From assembly GCF_958295425.1 (NCBI RefSeq), contig NC_081149.1, forward strand, positions 16,250,090 to 16,314,089: a stretch of DNA of 64,000 nucleotides, in the 5' to 3' direction. Below, piece by piece: positions 46,086-58,070 of the stretch (its first letter is position 1; every line of letters begins with the position of its first letter). The stretch is from Solea solea (Eukaryota; Chordata; Actinopteri; Pleuronectiformes; Soleidae). The notes under the pieces were generated by a model that made no database searches, had not been told where the DNA came from, and was given only the letters and a program-made list of their open reading frames with translations. The position numbers and the translations under genes were made by a program.

Positions 46086-49078
46086 CTACCCCACACACAC
46101 ACACACACACATGCAGTGCTGAATTACAGATGGCCAAGTGGTGCTTTGTGGGTGTGTACATGTGCACACACACACACACACACACACGTGTGACTGATTC
46201 CTAATCTTACTTCCTCCAAGGTGCTTCTGCTATTCAACAGCCTTCATATTTCCCTCCTCTCTTGTCTTCCGTCTTTGTGTAAAGGCTCAACACACATGGA
46301 TTTATCTCCACAAAAGAGATGATAGGTATAATAAAGCAATAATGAGGCACGGAATAGCCTGGCAGCTCCATTCTCTGCATTCATTATGTTTTGCTCACCA
46401 CAGTGGAAATACATGAAAGTGAGATAATTGATGATATCTAATTATAATTTAATTTCAAATTTTGGCTTGGGCTCATCCCTCGTTAGAGCCTCAGGTGACT
46501 TTGTGTTTTGCGTGTGAATAGGTGAGTGTGTGTGTGTGTGTGACTTTGGATGTATATGTATGTGTGTGTGCGTTCAGCTTGGCTTCCATGGCTACAGTGA
46601 GGGCAGTTGATCGCTATCTGAGTGAGACGTCATCAGAATCTCCCTCATGTTTTCTCTGCATGATCCGACTCTGCATGAATGAACAGCACACGTTGGGATG
46701 TGGCTGTCATTTGTGCCAGGATTGTTTTGTTTATCTTTTATTTTTTCCCCCCCCTCGCTTGATGTTTTGCTCGTTGTTTGAAAGAGTTTGGTTGAGTTAG
46801 CACAGTGTGAGTTGTTGAGTCTGAGTCCAGTTTCTGAGGTACAATTGTGTTTATGGCCCAAACCTCGACTGTTGTTAGCATTTGACGTGTGTTTGACGTC
46901 TGAGGTGAGTTTGTGTGTGGGTGCATGTGTGTGTGTATCCAAGGTGATGGGCCAGCTCTGACAATAACACTCTGATAAAAAAAAAGAAAAAAGAAAATCC
47001 TCTGCCCCCGCACTACACCCACCTCCGCAATGCTGCAACCTCTTTTCTCTGAGACACACAGAGGGAGGAGAGGACAAAAGCAAATAGGGAGAGGGAGAGA
47101 AAGATAAGAGAAGGAGAGCAAACAGAGATGGAACGGGGGATGAAAAGCAGAGAGATACAGAGCAGCGCACCGAAATAGCAATGGAGGAAGAGAAACAGGA
47201 GGAATACAAACTGAAGCGGCATCAAACAGAAAGAGCAGCTCCATTATTACACTGAATGCTGCTTGTGAGTTTGTGTACCATCCACATACCGATACACGCT
47301 GTACCCATCTCCAGCCACCACTCCTTCATCACCGCAGCAACGACCCATCAGGCCTGTGCACACTTTGAGATCACACGGAACAGAGTGGCGTTCATTCACT
47401 TCACTGACTGCCGGCCTGACTGACTGGCTCTGAGGCTGTGTGGCACTGGTTGCTATGGAAGCTAATTTACAGGCAGAGAATGCTCTCTGAGTCCGTAGCA
47501 TGGAGGCAGTGAAACAAAAACATACACACGCATGCAGCTAAGCAGGCACGCACATGCAGCCTAGCAACAGCACTGAATGTGGGGGTCTGGCTAATGTACT
47601 CGGAGGGGATGCGGAAACTCCAGAAGTGTTAGACTTCATAATGAATAAATAGATGGAAATACGTATTTATAGGTGCTACGTGCAATAAATGAATTATAAT
47701 GGATAAAATTAGAGCAGCGGGTCAGCCGAGGTTAAGGAAACATGTGAAGTTGTACGAGGATACTAACGAATATAATGGGGATCATCATTCCCAGCTGCTG
47801 CTCACAACAATTCCAAAAAATCAACAAATGTTTGGACAGTTATGTACGTGTAAGTGTGTGATTACAGTGTCACAAAAGGTTCTTTTGGGAAGGATTTGGC
47901 AATCATGCTCGTGCCATGTTTTGAACTGGGATTGCAGTAACCCTTTTAAACACTAAAGGGTGCTGATGAACATATTTTATCACCTTTAAATATTAATATT
48001 TTGTTTGTAAGTTTTAAGGTGACACATGAGAAGGCAATGTGTCCCCTGATGACCTCGGAATATAAATTGTGTGTACATTCATTTTATGATGGGGGATAAA
48101 ATTCTGTCAGGCAGAGAGGCAGTTAACTGTGCCCTAAGTGCTCTCTCCTGGAAGTCTCCTCTATTCTCACGCACATCTGTCCTTTCCTTGATTTCTAGGA
48201 AGCACAGCTCTGTTGGGGTCATCACCTTTCTCCAAGTCGCTTTGTCTTTTTTAGGTCACAGATGTGATGTTTGTTTTATTTGTCTAAATGGTAAGGGAAG
48301 AAAATAAAAACCTCATTTACCTTCTCCTGCATTTAGATGCTTTTTAGGTTATACAACTGTAATTGTTTAAGTATTTTGGAAATGTCTGTTATTATAACCT
48401 AACAGAACACGTTCTGTAGTGTTTTCCCCACTGCCCGCCTCTCACTCTCTCTCTCTCTCTGTCTTGATCTTGACTTTTTTCTCCACCTTCTCTGTTTTTG
48501 CCTCTTTAGTCTCAGCATTATATAACTCCAGCAGCTGTTTGAGGACACGGGGGAGAAGGAAAACTTTTCAAAGTACTGTTGTTACTGCGTGATCAGAACA
48601 CATGAGAGACACTCGTGACAGCTTCTAGTTCCAGTATTCGAGCGGTTGCCCTGTTCTCTCCTGTGCACTTGTTATTTCCCCCCGTTTCCCACAATGAATT
48701 CTTTCTTTCTTTTCCTTTATCAGTCTTTCTCTTCCTCTACAACTCCTCATTTTACTGCTCTCTTGTTGTTCGTCCTTTACCTAATTTGCTTTCTCTCTCT
48801 CTGGCAGACCAGCGCTATAGGCCTTTATTTGCAAGTCACTCATTTATCCGAACGCACATGCACATATACACACTTCAACAGCTGTGCCACCAAATAAAAC
48901 TCAGCACAGCAATTGCACACTCACCCAAAAAACTTTAATAATAGTACTTTAATAGTAATAAGTACATATTATTCCCGAGGTAGCTCAAATCAGCGTGAGG
49001 AAAGTCACTGTAATCAGGGGTAAAATTGAAACAGTCCTTGGTGTTGCGGAGTGGAAGCACTGATTAGGCATATATATG

Positions 49079-49112
<34 letters not shown>

Positions 49113-49538
49113 GTTTAAAAACAACAACACATAGCAGTATTGTATGTTTTTTAGGAGCAGATGTGCAATTTTAGCGATTGCTTTTCAAGTATATCCTGCA
49201 AACAAGCTGTCAAGAAGAAACTGCGTTTCACAAAGAGCCTTCAGCAACAGCTGCGTGTGCACGTGCCTTCATAGTGACACATGCTTGTCATAATGGTACG
49301 GATATGTGCAGATATCAGTTTTTAATATCAGGTACTGGCACGGCATCTACAGTGGTGGGAAGGAAGATGTGTACAAACTGAGGGGTGAGGAAGGAAGTAA
49401 CGCAGGGAGAAGACAGGAAAGAGAAGAGGAAGAAGAGGAAGAGGATGAAAGACGTGAAGGACAGTTGATGAACTGCTCAGTGTTGAACAGCCGCCAGATC
49501 CTTTTAATGAGCAAAGTGCTGCACCCAACACCTTGCAC

Positions 49539-49540
<2 letters not shown>
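46086..49540. other. Non-coding region
   Basis: Contents: CA tracts (46093-46111, 46163-46188), a unique AT-rich block (46310-46470, with AATTGATGATATCTAATT), (GT)n near 46528-46541, purine-rich DNA (47050-47230) and (TA)n (49071-49112). The minus-strand frames at 46592-47209 and 46738-47244 are translations of pyrimidine-rich tracts and show no protein similarity. Confidence 0.5.
49071..49112. repeat. (TA)n microsatellite
   Basis: TATATGTATATATATAAATA followed by a pure TA run. Confidence 0.95.

Positions 49541-49601
<61 letters not shown>
49541..49601. repeat. (CT)n-(CA)n compound microsatellite
   Basis: About twenty CT units run directly into about nine CA units, immediately left of a family A repeat. 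Confidence 0.95.
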
Positions 49602-49890
49602 GGTTTGTGCAGCTATTCTTCTTAGGCCACAACACTGACTTCTATTCATTTGGACAGCCTGAACAAAGTGTTATCCTTAAAGCATAACCATAACCTTGTG
49701 ATGCCTAAGCCTTATCTTAGCCTTATCTTAGCCTTGACGACAATTCAAATCTTAGCCCTAAATTTAAACAGCTCCTCAGAAATTAGGTTCCGGCTCATTA
49801 GGTCCAGGTTTTCATGAGGTCTCCATGAGGACTATTGGTCTTGACAAGGTCAGTGTTTATGCCAAAAAAGGTCCTAAAGAGGTAATAGAC
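49602..49890 (+). repeat. CA-flanked interspersed repeat, family A
   Basis: Block order: GGTTTGTGCAGCTATTCTTC, TGACTTCTATTCATTTGGAC, a TAACCATAACC core, CAGCTCCTCAGAAATTAGG, CAGGTTTTCATGAGG, GGTCTTGACAAGGTCAGTG and TTTATGCC. It lies between a CA tract on the left and another on the right (49890-49930). This is the most complete copy in the window. Confidence 0.75.
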
Positions 49891-50309
49891 ACACATACGC
49901 ACACACACACACACGCACACACACGCACACCTTATTTTTGCCTTCTCCGCTCTGCAGCATCCCACCATCCAGCACTAAGTACTCCCTCCAGATCAAACAA
50001 GCAGCACACAGTAACCAGCATACAGATGAGCCGCTTCTCGTCTCGCTTCCTCTCTACCCCCCCCTCCTCTCGCTCATCTCATTTCATCTCATCACAACCT
50101 CTGTGTCTTCTCTTCCCTGCAGTAACCCCATGCTCTCTCGCGCTCTCTCTCTCTGATGTTACTCACTCATGGAGGGGGAAACATCAGTCCCCACTACAGA
50201 CAAACACACTGCACTGACACTGTCCTCACCAGGCCAATGAAAACACATTACCTGGAAACTGCATTAGGTTCATGCACGCACACACACACACATACACACA
50301 CATACTTGT
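49891..50309. other. Non-coding, CA tracts and pyrimidine-rich DNA
   Basis: CA/CG tract 49890-49930, CT-rich sequence 50040-50155 and a further CA tract 50278-50300. No gene is seen. Confidence 0.6.
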
Positions 50310-50485
50310 TGGCACTTCATTTATAGTGAGGACACTCATAGACATAATGCATTCCCTAGCCCCTAACCCTAACCCTAACCATAAGTGCCTAACCCTAACC
50401 CTAACCCTAAATATGTGAGGACCCGCCAAAATGTCCATACCCCGTACGGTTTATGCGATTTTTGGTCCTCACAAAGCAACAAACA
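50310..50485 (+). repeat. Interspersed repeat, family B, with interstitial telomere-like (CCCTAA) core
   Basis: It contains CCCTAACCCTAACCCTAACC and a second run AACCCTAACCCTAACCCTAA, separated by ATAAGTGCCTA. These sit between AGTGAGGACACTCATAGACA and GTGAGGACCCGCC with AAAATGTCC and TTGGTCCTCACAA. The core is the vertebrate telomere unit on the C-rich strand. As part of a dispersed repeat it does not mark a chromosome end. A CA tract lies on the left. Confidence 0.75.
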
Positions 50486-50914
50486 CAAGAACACACACAG
50501 TTGTGCATGTGAGGAGCCACTGTGTGTGTAATCAGATCTAGGTTAGCAGCCGTGGTGCACTGTTCACTGGAACAGCATGTTCTCGCCCTCTCACACTGCA
50601 CTCATACCGCTCTCCTGTGTGTGTGTGTGTGTGTGTGAGGTTGTATGATGCACATGAGGGTGAAGTTAAAGTATTTACACTGTATTTATGCACGGCGACG
50701 ATAGCGGAGAAGTATTCACTTTTCGTGTCGTGTCTGCGTTTCCACCTTTGCGCACATGTGTGCGTGTTTGCATGCGGCTAAAAAACAAAAACATATTTCA
50801 TAACCATAGACTTTGTATGCCACGAGCGATTGTGTTACTCTTCAGCCACTTCTGACAATATGTTATTTTCAATGGAATATTTTTACTGTTCACATTTTGG
50901 GGCAAGTACCTTAA
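50486..50914. other. Non-coding region
   Basis: (GT)n at about 50616-50638 and otherwise unique sequence with no coding signal. Confidence 0.5.
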
Positions 50915-51020
50915 CCTGATTTGCCCTGTGATGACATGTTCAGGTTATACCCCGTCTTTTACCCTATGTCAGCTGCACCAGCAGCCTCCTGAGGAGGATA
51001 AAGCTGGAGCAGGAAAAAAC
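50915..51020 (+). mobile_element. SINE tail fragment (same family as 40915-41172)
   Basis: GATTTGCCCTGTGATG, TTATACCCCGTC, TTTACCCTATGTCAGCTG and CTGAGGAGGATAAAGC follow the fish SINE LINE2-type tail in order. The head is absent, so this is a 5'-truncated or eroded copy. Confidence 0.65.
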
Positions 51021-52404
51021 AGCAAGCAATATATGTGAAAATCCATGTTTTGTCCATTCAACTTTTATCTCGCTTCATAAAAAGCGTCACCTGACTTCCT
51101 CCTTTGCACCGCTCATAATTACAACATCCACTGCAGGATCCCCAAACAACGTAACAAACCTACAAGTCATCATAAGCTGCTCACACTTATGACAAGGACA
51201 GCTTAGAATGGAATTCAATCAAATGTACTTTAAGGTCCTGGCTTCAGTAATGTGTCTCGAGACGTGTTGTGATCTTGTGCTTCACAATTTCCGCTTCAAA
51301 GCACAGAGACACTGTAGATGTACAAGATGTACGGCCAGGCCTGGTGTACTAACACGGCCATCACATCTGAGGGTCCTTTTCAGTAAGATGAGCAGGTATT
51401 ATGTCACCATGTTGTGGATTCCTATAGTCACTGCGGACTTCACCAACACACATAATGAAGAAAACTGTTGCAGTCCAGATAAATAATAAAAAACAACAGA
51501 AGCGCAGAAGAGACTTGGTACTATTTATAAAAGCAGGAATTGTCTTTCGATATGAATATAAATGACATACTATGACTCATAGTTGGAGTGTCTACATTCA
51601 TTAGTAGCTGAGTAAGTGTGTGTGTGTGTGTGTGTGTGTGACATTTAATGATCATACTGAGGTCCGGCTGCTCCCCACAGCCCTGCTTGTGTTCATGACA
51701 CTTCTCTTTAATGAGGGACAAACATTTTTTCTCTCTTTCTCGCTCTGTCTCCTAATAACCCCCCACAGTAAATATCCATGAGCCTCTGGGGCAATTAGGT
51801 GGGCACTTGGGGCTTATAGTGCAGTGCTCGTAAACACACACACATATGTGGAGTAAATGAGACACCGAACATAAACAAATACAGACCATTGATTAAAAGT
51901 TAGAGGGAGGACTGTGAAGAGAAAGTTGACCACGTGATGCTGTCTTACAGTGACCTCGGCCTGTCCTCTTCTCTCCGTATCTGCCTTTCATATTTGCTCT
52001 TGTTTCTCAGTCTCAGTCATTTTGCCTGTTTTGTCATGTTTTTTTTTTCCCTCTTCTCCTCTCCCTGACCTTATATATTTGTTTTGGTGTTAGAGGGAGA
52101 CGAAGGCAGAGGGGGAAAGAAAGCAAGAGAGGAAGAGAGAAACTCGGAGGGGAGCTTTCACCTTTCATTACACCACGGCAATGATTTGCCAATTTCAGTA
52201 TGCCCTTTACTGACCATCACACACACACACACACATGCGCGCATGCGCACACACACACAGAACTGCTCTCCACACGTCTCCCAATCTCCATGATAATCAG
52301 CTTCCTTTCATTGTGTTGCATCATACAGGAAACCTGTTAGTCTGAGTGTGTGTGTGAAGGAAAAGGAGAGCAGACTTACAGTGTGTGTGTGTGTGTGTGT
52401 GTGT
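51021..52404. other. Non-coding region
   Basis: Unique AT-rich sequence with (GT)n at 51617-51640, a T-run (52040), CA tract 52219-52258 and (GT)n 52379-52404. No gene is seen. Confidence 0.5.
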
Positions 52405-52740
52405 ACCATAGACATTATATCAGAAATGATGTAGTCTGATTCGAGAATAGGACATGAACATTTTATTGGATAACCAACAGGGGGCGACTCCGTTGGGTGC
52501 ATAAAGAACCCCATTTGAGTGGAAGTCTATGGGAAAACACTTGTTAATGGACTCAGTCGCTATTTTCAGATCGTCTTCAACAGAGCATGATGGCAGGGAA
52601 TTACTGTAGATGATAAAGTCTATGGCACATGTGAGTGGACAAACGTGTGATTGACAGCTGGTGTCGTCCAATAGGAGTTAACTGATGGTTGCAAAACGTC
52701 AACATGTTTCAAAACAGGTGTTAAAACTCTCATGGGTGAT
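52405..52740. repeat. Probable interspersed DNA repeat
   Basis: It begins ACCATAGACATTATATCAG, then CAACAGGGGGCGACTCCGTT, CCCATTTGAGTGGAAGTCTATG, ATGGCAGG and GATTGACAGCTGGTGTCGTC. I recognise this as the wording of a dispersed teleost repeat (MITE-like) from general knowledge; it cannot be verified here. It contains a CTCF-like CCAACAGGGGGCGAC at 52474-52488. Confidence 0.45.
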
Positions 52741-52794
52741 GTCACGACCGGTTGTCTCTTGATGCGTGCCCATTTAGTCACCTCTTAGGACCGT

Positions 52795-52940
52795 TTCTGG
52801 TCAAAAAAAATACCGACTTTTTCAGGAACAGTAATCCTCATAGGAACCAAAGTGCAATCCTAATGGGGTAGAATGTGGTTCAACTGAGGTGAGGGTTAGA
52901 CATTCACTGGTTATGGCTCAGGTTAAGGAAAAGGGTGTGT
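52795..52940 (-). repeat. Family A repeat, minus orientation
   Basis: On the minus strand it reads CCTTAACCTGAGCCATAACC, AGTGAATGTCTAACCCTCAC, GGTTCCTATGAGGATTACTG and CCTGAAAAAGTCGGTATT, the family A block order. It is diverged. Confidence 0.5.
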
Positions 52941-54480
52941 GTGTACAGTTGTGTCTTTTTTGTGTTTCTTTTTTTATTTTTTACTGTAGAATATTTTGGC
53001 TTTTACACACCTACAGTCTACTGAGGCTGATGCATTTTGTTTATATACAAATCTATATTTCACAAACAGAGGGAAAAGCACACATGCATGCACTCTCAGT
53101 GCAGCTGTTTATGTGTTGATGTCGCTGCATTGCTATAGGGGATCAGCCTCTCATCTTCCATTCATATATTCTTTCTTCCTGTCACTTCTTATCACTCTCT
53201 CTCTCTTCTGCTCTGTCCCTTCTATTTTTTAGTCTTTTGTGCACATGGAGTCTATCTTGGTCGGCTCACACACACACACTCACACATGCACACACACACA
53301 CACTCAACACCACCAATCTCTCACCCCCGTTTTCCGTCCCTGACACCTCTCTGTGTTATCTCTGCCACTGCCTCCTCCTTGTTGCGCTCTCCCTATCCCT
53401 TCCTTCAACACACACACACACTGCTGTGTCTCTGTCGCTCTTGTTTTCTACTCCTCTCTCTCCCTTCACTGTTACACCTCACACTCTAAGCCTCACCACC
53501 CCCCTCTCGTTCTCTCATCCTCTCCTTCCCTCTGGTGAGCGAGGTTGTTGGTAGCATCTGTTTCAGTTAGCAGTGACACTGCAGTCTTAGTGCACTCTTT
53601 TAAAGCCACTTTTAATGGTAGTAAATAGAAAAAGGCCACCCCTAAAGTGTGTCTATGCAGCATATAAAAACTGAGCCAGTATACATCTGGGATACATGCA
53701 GCACACACCCCTGACCTGAACACATGAGGTAAAGCCGTTGAGGATGCACTCTCCTCCTCTCTCTCTCACGGCACAATATACACAACACAGTAAAACCCCC
53801 ATAAACTATTAGATCCAGACAACTTAAGACAGTAGTTTTGAGTAAAATCTTAATCTGTACTCGTCTCCGTTTTCATAAGACCAGTGTTTGTGTTTTTATG
53901 TGTGTGTGTATTTCAGGTTTCTCCTGCAATGGGCAGAGTAAACAGCGTGGTATGACACACCATCCCTGTGACATAGCGTCCCGTTATAGCACTATGTAAC
54001 ACGTCCTGAGGCTCGGGATGCTGAACGCAGCTAGAGAGCGGAAAAAAAACAAAAAAAAACAAACCACAAGAGAAACAGAGGTTACAGCTCATGCATCCTC
54101 AGCATGTTCTCCATGTGTTTTTCAGGCAGATACAGTGTTTGTTCTCCTTCTCTCTCTCTCTCTCCCCCCCACCCCCCCAGCCTGTTGTTTGGACAGATGC
54201 TGGTGGAAAACAGTGTTAAAGCAGGTGTTTAATATAGGGAGTGTGTTTGTGTGTTAATGTTCTTCCACCAAATGAAAATAGAACGCAGTCCAATGAGGGA
54301 CCCTGCTGTCCTCTATTTGGCATGCACACACACACACACAGACGCAGATGCACACACTGACAAACACAGTCACACAGTCACACGCCCCCTCTACACTGTC
54401 CCCCCCTTTGCTCTGACTTTCATCTGCACTGTGCAGCTGATCATCTCGTATTCTGCTACAGAATTAAAAACAAGTGACAG
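52941..54480. other. Non-coding region
   Basis: CA tracts (53266-53306 and 53408-53420), CT-rich DNA and unique sequence (53540-53720). ORFs such as 53237-53554 are low complexity. No gene is seen. Confidence 0.5.
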
Positions 54481-55461
54481 GCAAAAAGCATGGTACCTGT
54501 GTTAGGTGTAAGCCGTTCTCTCCTCGCTCCGTCGTCCCTCCAGTCCCACTCTCACACAGCTGTTGTGAGCAGAGGCGAGCTGAGCTGAGCCGAGCTGAGC
54601 CAAGCTTACAGCAGCGAGGCTCAATCCTTTTACCCTGCAATGCTGAAAATGGCACCAGTATTCCCTGATAGCGGCAATCTGCCTGCCTGCATCTCTCTCT
54701 CTCTCCCTGTCCCTCGCTCTCTCTCCCTTTCTCTCTCTAATGTTTTCTAGCTCACCACCCTCCTCTGCTTGTCTGCTGCCATGTTGAGTGCACACAGGGC
54801 GAGGGGTGGGCTGCGAGGAGGGGAGCGGGGAGGAGGAAGACGGCGGTGGTGGCGATGACGGAGAAGGGAGAAAGAGGAGGAGAGAGTGAGGGGGGACTCA
54901 GGGGGATAAGAAAGCAATTAGAAGACAGGCCCTCTTCCTTCCAGTCGGGAATGTATAATGGAATTAGCTTGGGGTGGTGGTGGTGGTGGTGGTGGTGGAG
55001 ATGGGTGTTTGGGGTATGGGGGTGTTGGGGAGCCTCGTCCTGCAGCCTGTGCTCGGGAGTCTAGCAGCCTGTTCTCCAGCCATCACACGCTAATATGAGT
55101 GTGAGGAAGAGCAGATGGGGTGATGGTGTGGAGTGACTGCCTTTGCACTGAGAGAGAGGAACAGAGAGATTGTTGATGCACTGATGAGAGAGAGGACACA
55201 AGAACTGCAGGACCACCTGGTCTTTCTCTCCCTCTCTCATCCTTCTGTCTCAGGTTCTCTTCTCCTCCTCTCCTTCTCTCTCTGGGGGGGTGGTGAACAA
55301 CATGCATGTGTGTCTGGAAACACAACTGTGTGTGTGCAGAAGGGAAATAGAGTTTAACACGCAATTTTCCATGTGCAGTTGCTTGTTTGTTTTGTGGTCT
55401 CATTTTTTGGCTTGGATGTGTGTGTGTGTATGAAAGAGAGAGAGAGAGAGAGGGGGAGAGA

Positions 55462-55496
<35 letters not shown>

Positions 55497-55688
55497 CTTT
55501 AATGGAGATCGACTGAGCCAGGCTCTGCGTGGGGGAAATATACGTGTGTTGCTGATTGTGCCATGAATGAAAATAAGGAGTGAGTGAGGGAGGGGGAGGG
55601 GATGGGACGTGTGACTCTCCACCCATTCAGCCCTCTCCTCCTCTCCTCCCTCTCTCCCTTCCCCTCTCTCTCTCCTCCCTCCCTCTCT

Positions 55689-55719
<31 letters not shown>

Positions 55720-56280
55720 CTCCTCCTCCTGAGTGACAGATGAGGGGCTGCTGGCGTCGAGTTCAGGCGCGCGTCAATAATTAGCCTCCTCTCGTCTCCT
55801 CTCGTCTCCTCTCCTCTCGTGCAAGAAAAAGCGTTTGTCGCAACGCACCGTATCCACCCGAGCGTCGCCGATTATGTTTTTATTCCTGTGCAGAGTGTTT
55901 CATCGGGTTTTCAGGCGGCGCCTCCTCCTATTGCGCTCTATACGTTGCGCGCTGTGCAATTATGTCAGTGCCCCGTGATCGCTCTTGGCACACACACACA
56001 CACACACACACACGGTAGGAAGGACAGATACGTAGAGGATCACACAACCTCGGCAGCCCCCCCCCCATCGCCCTCTCACTTTAAAAAATTCGCGCCTGCC
56101 TGCATTGCCAGTAAGTCAGTCGCACACGCGCGCACGCCTTTGCCCACGCTCTATGGTTCAAGGGCGATTGATTCGGAGTTTAATTTCTCTCCCGGTGCTC
56201 CTGACGCAAAAGGATGCGCCTCAGACTGACCTTGACAACAGACAGTGGGAGTTTAGTCTTTGTCGCCATGAGGCTCGCTC
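54481..56280 (-). promoter_or_regulatory. Candidate rai1 promoter / first-exon region (CpG-richer segment)
   Basis: CpG dinucleotides and GC are clearly more frequent here than in the neighbouring 30 kb. Examples are GACGGCGGTGGTGGCG (54840), GTCGAGTTCAGGCGCGCGTC (55757), AGCGTCGCCGATTATG (55861) and CAGGCGGCGCC (55913). Rai1 is on the minus strand and its coding exon has an upstream acceptor, so a non-coding first exon must lie to the right. This is the first CpG-rich block met in that direction. Simple repeats interrupt it: (GGT)n 54973-54998, (GA)n 55435-55495, CT-rich 55640-55730 and (CA)n 55989-56012. No transcription start can be fixed from sequence alone. It could also belong to another transcript. 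Confidence 0.35.
55435..55495. repeat. (GA)n microsatellite
   Basis: About 60 bp of GA repeat with three GGG interruptions. Confidence 0.95.
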
Positions 56281-56531
56281 ACACACACACACACACACAC
56301 AGGTTTGTGCTGCTGTTCTTCTGAAGACACTGCATTGACTTCCATTCATTTGGACAACACAAACAAAGCGTTGTCCCCAACCTTAACCGTAACCAGTCGG
56401 TACTAACCATAACCTGAAACTTAAACCAGTTCCTCAGAAATTAGGAGCTACCTCATTAGAACCAGGTTTTGGTCTCCATGGTGACTCCTGGTCCTGACAA
56501 GGTCAATGCCAGAAAAGGTATACAAGTAATA
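56281..56531 (+). repeat. CA-flanked interspersed repeat, family A
   Basis: A CA tract (56281-56300) is followed by GGTTTGTGCTGCTGTTCTTC, TGACTTCCATTCATTTGGAC, a TAACCGTAACC core, CAGTTCCTCAGAAATTAGG, GGTCTCCATGGTGACTCC, TCCTGACAAGGTCAATGCC and another CA tract (56530). It matches the 49602 copy block by block. Confidence 0.75.
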
Positions 56532-57982
56532 CACACACACACAACCTTCCAGGTGCCCATTCTGAATGAACGCGTACCATTTGCTTTCTAATTATAGGCT
56601 ACTCCTAATTTTAGCTGCAGCCGCGAAATAATCGTCTTTAAATAATTCATAAGTTCAGACAGAGCCTGCTCCCGCTCCCGCTGACACGCTTATTGGCACG
56701 GTGTCGCTCAGACGGCTGAAAAACAAGCAGGAGAGAGGCCCGTGTTTTTCAGCGAGCGACGCAATTGCACCATGATGAGCCATGATGAGCTCAGTCTGCA
56801 GAGATAACGGGACAGTAGAAAGACTCAGATGATAGAATAGAATAAAACAGAATTGTATTGCCCTTTGGTCTCACCATAAAACAGACATATACGCATCTTA
56901 GCCCTGCACAGTTTTAAATATTCGACCCATGAGTATTTGGTGGTTTGGGGATGAGTGTCACCAGATGCACGACAGCTTTCAGAGACTTTCTCGCGCTTTT
57001 GTGCCTAAAGGAGTTTTTCCTCCCCGGGACGCATTTGTTTTGATCAATGCGGATCTGAGTGTAGCGTGATTTTGCCTGCAGCGCTGACATCAGTCGAGAT
57101 GGACAGGGGTTAATTAAAGAATTGTCTCTTTTATCATTTGGAATCTCAGTGAAATATTACAAGTTCATACCGAGGTGGCTGCTGGCTTCTATGATAGTGT
57201 TGCCTCTTTTTTTCTTCCTCAACTGGAAGATTGCATTATATTGAATGTACAACCTCCACACGCACCTGTTTGTGGTGACGTTGTCCATAAATATTCATAG
57301 CTTTGTAGTTTAGTCAATGACAATCTAAGTGTTTTCGATTCACTTCAAGGAACGTGCACATCCTTAAACACAAGCATAATACACGTTCACTGATGGGGGG
57401 GGGAGGTGTAGGGGTCATGACGGTGAGGGCACACACACACGCACACACACACACACACCTTCGGATCCGTGGGAGGTTCCGCGGGAAGGGGTCGCTCTCT
57501 GTTGCCATAGAGATGGGAGGACAGTGGTGTTGGATACTGTTACTAGGCAAGGCGAGGCTGCCACTGAATGAGGTGAGAGAAGGCGGGGCTAGTCTGCTGT
57601 GGCTGGTGACCATAATCTATTCTACTTTTGCTTCGTTTGATATTCTCTGGTCAGGCGGAATTATTAAAATAAAAAATAAATAATGTTATTTTGGGTGAGA
57701 AATGACACATAATTGATATTTATGTGTCCCCAAATTATGTTCATATTTATCAAATAAATAAAAATGATGTGAGTGTAGAACTTTTTTCACAAACTCCTTC
57801 AAGTCTCAAATCAGTATCCTTCAGTGCAGAGGTCGTGTTATCCACATGTGAGTTAAAAAACAACAACAAAAATCCGCTCATCAAAACGAATTCAATTCGC
57901 TGCCTTTAACCTCAGAGCGACAAGATGCGTCATATCTGTGACAGAGGTGCAAAGCCGCTCAAACGTGAACGTCGGTGCTCGA
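56532..57982. other. Non-coding, unique sequence
   Basis: 56560-56800 is AT-rich and unique, with several TAAT cores and two tandem CATGATGAGC words (56771-56790). A CA tract is at 57431-57458. No coding frame is recognised. Confidence 0.45.
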
Positions 57983-58070
57983 GTGCCACCTGGTGCATTT
58001 TGACGGTAACAGCGTTTTATTTCTGAGCTCCACACTCATTCATGTAGTACACCAGCGCCCTCTTTCGGGG
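57983..58070 (-). promoter_or_regulatory. Two CTCF-like motifs, both minus-strand oriented
   Basis: On the minus strand 57996-57983 reads GCACCAGGTGGCAC and 58070-58052 reads CCCCGAAAGAGGGCGCTGG. Both fit the CTCF core (CCAxxAGRKGGCRS), the second through its AGAGGGCGCTGG half. They lie between fam20c and the presumed rai1 promoter, where an insulator would be plausible. Assessed by eye only. Confidence 0.35.

Noticed and set aside
46592..47209. 205-residue minus-strand frame
   Set aside because: Pyrimidine-rich low-complexity reading (Ser/Leu/Phe); no start context, splice context or similarity seen.
50340..50410. CCCTAA repeats as a chromosome end or fusion point
   Set aside because: Only about seven units, embedded in a dispersed repeat with other copies nearby and with unique sequence on both sides.
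55819..56229. Plus-strand 136-residue frame in the CpG-rich block
   Set aside because: It contains a CA-derived His-Thr run, has no recognisable motif, and long frames are expected in CpG-rich DNA with few stop codons.
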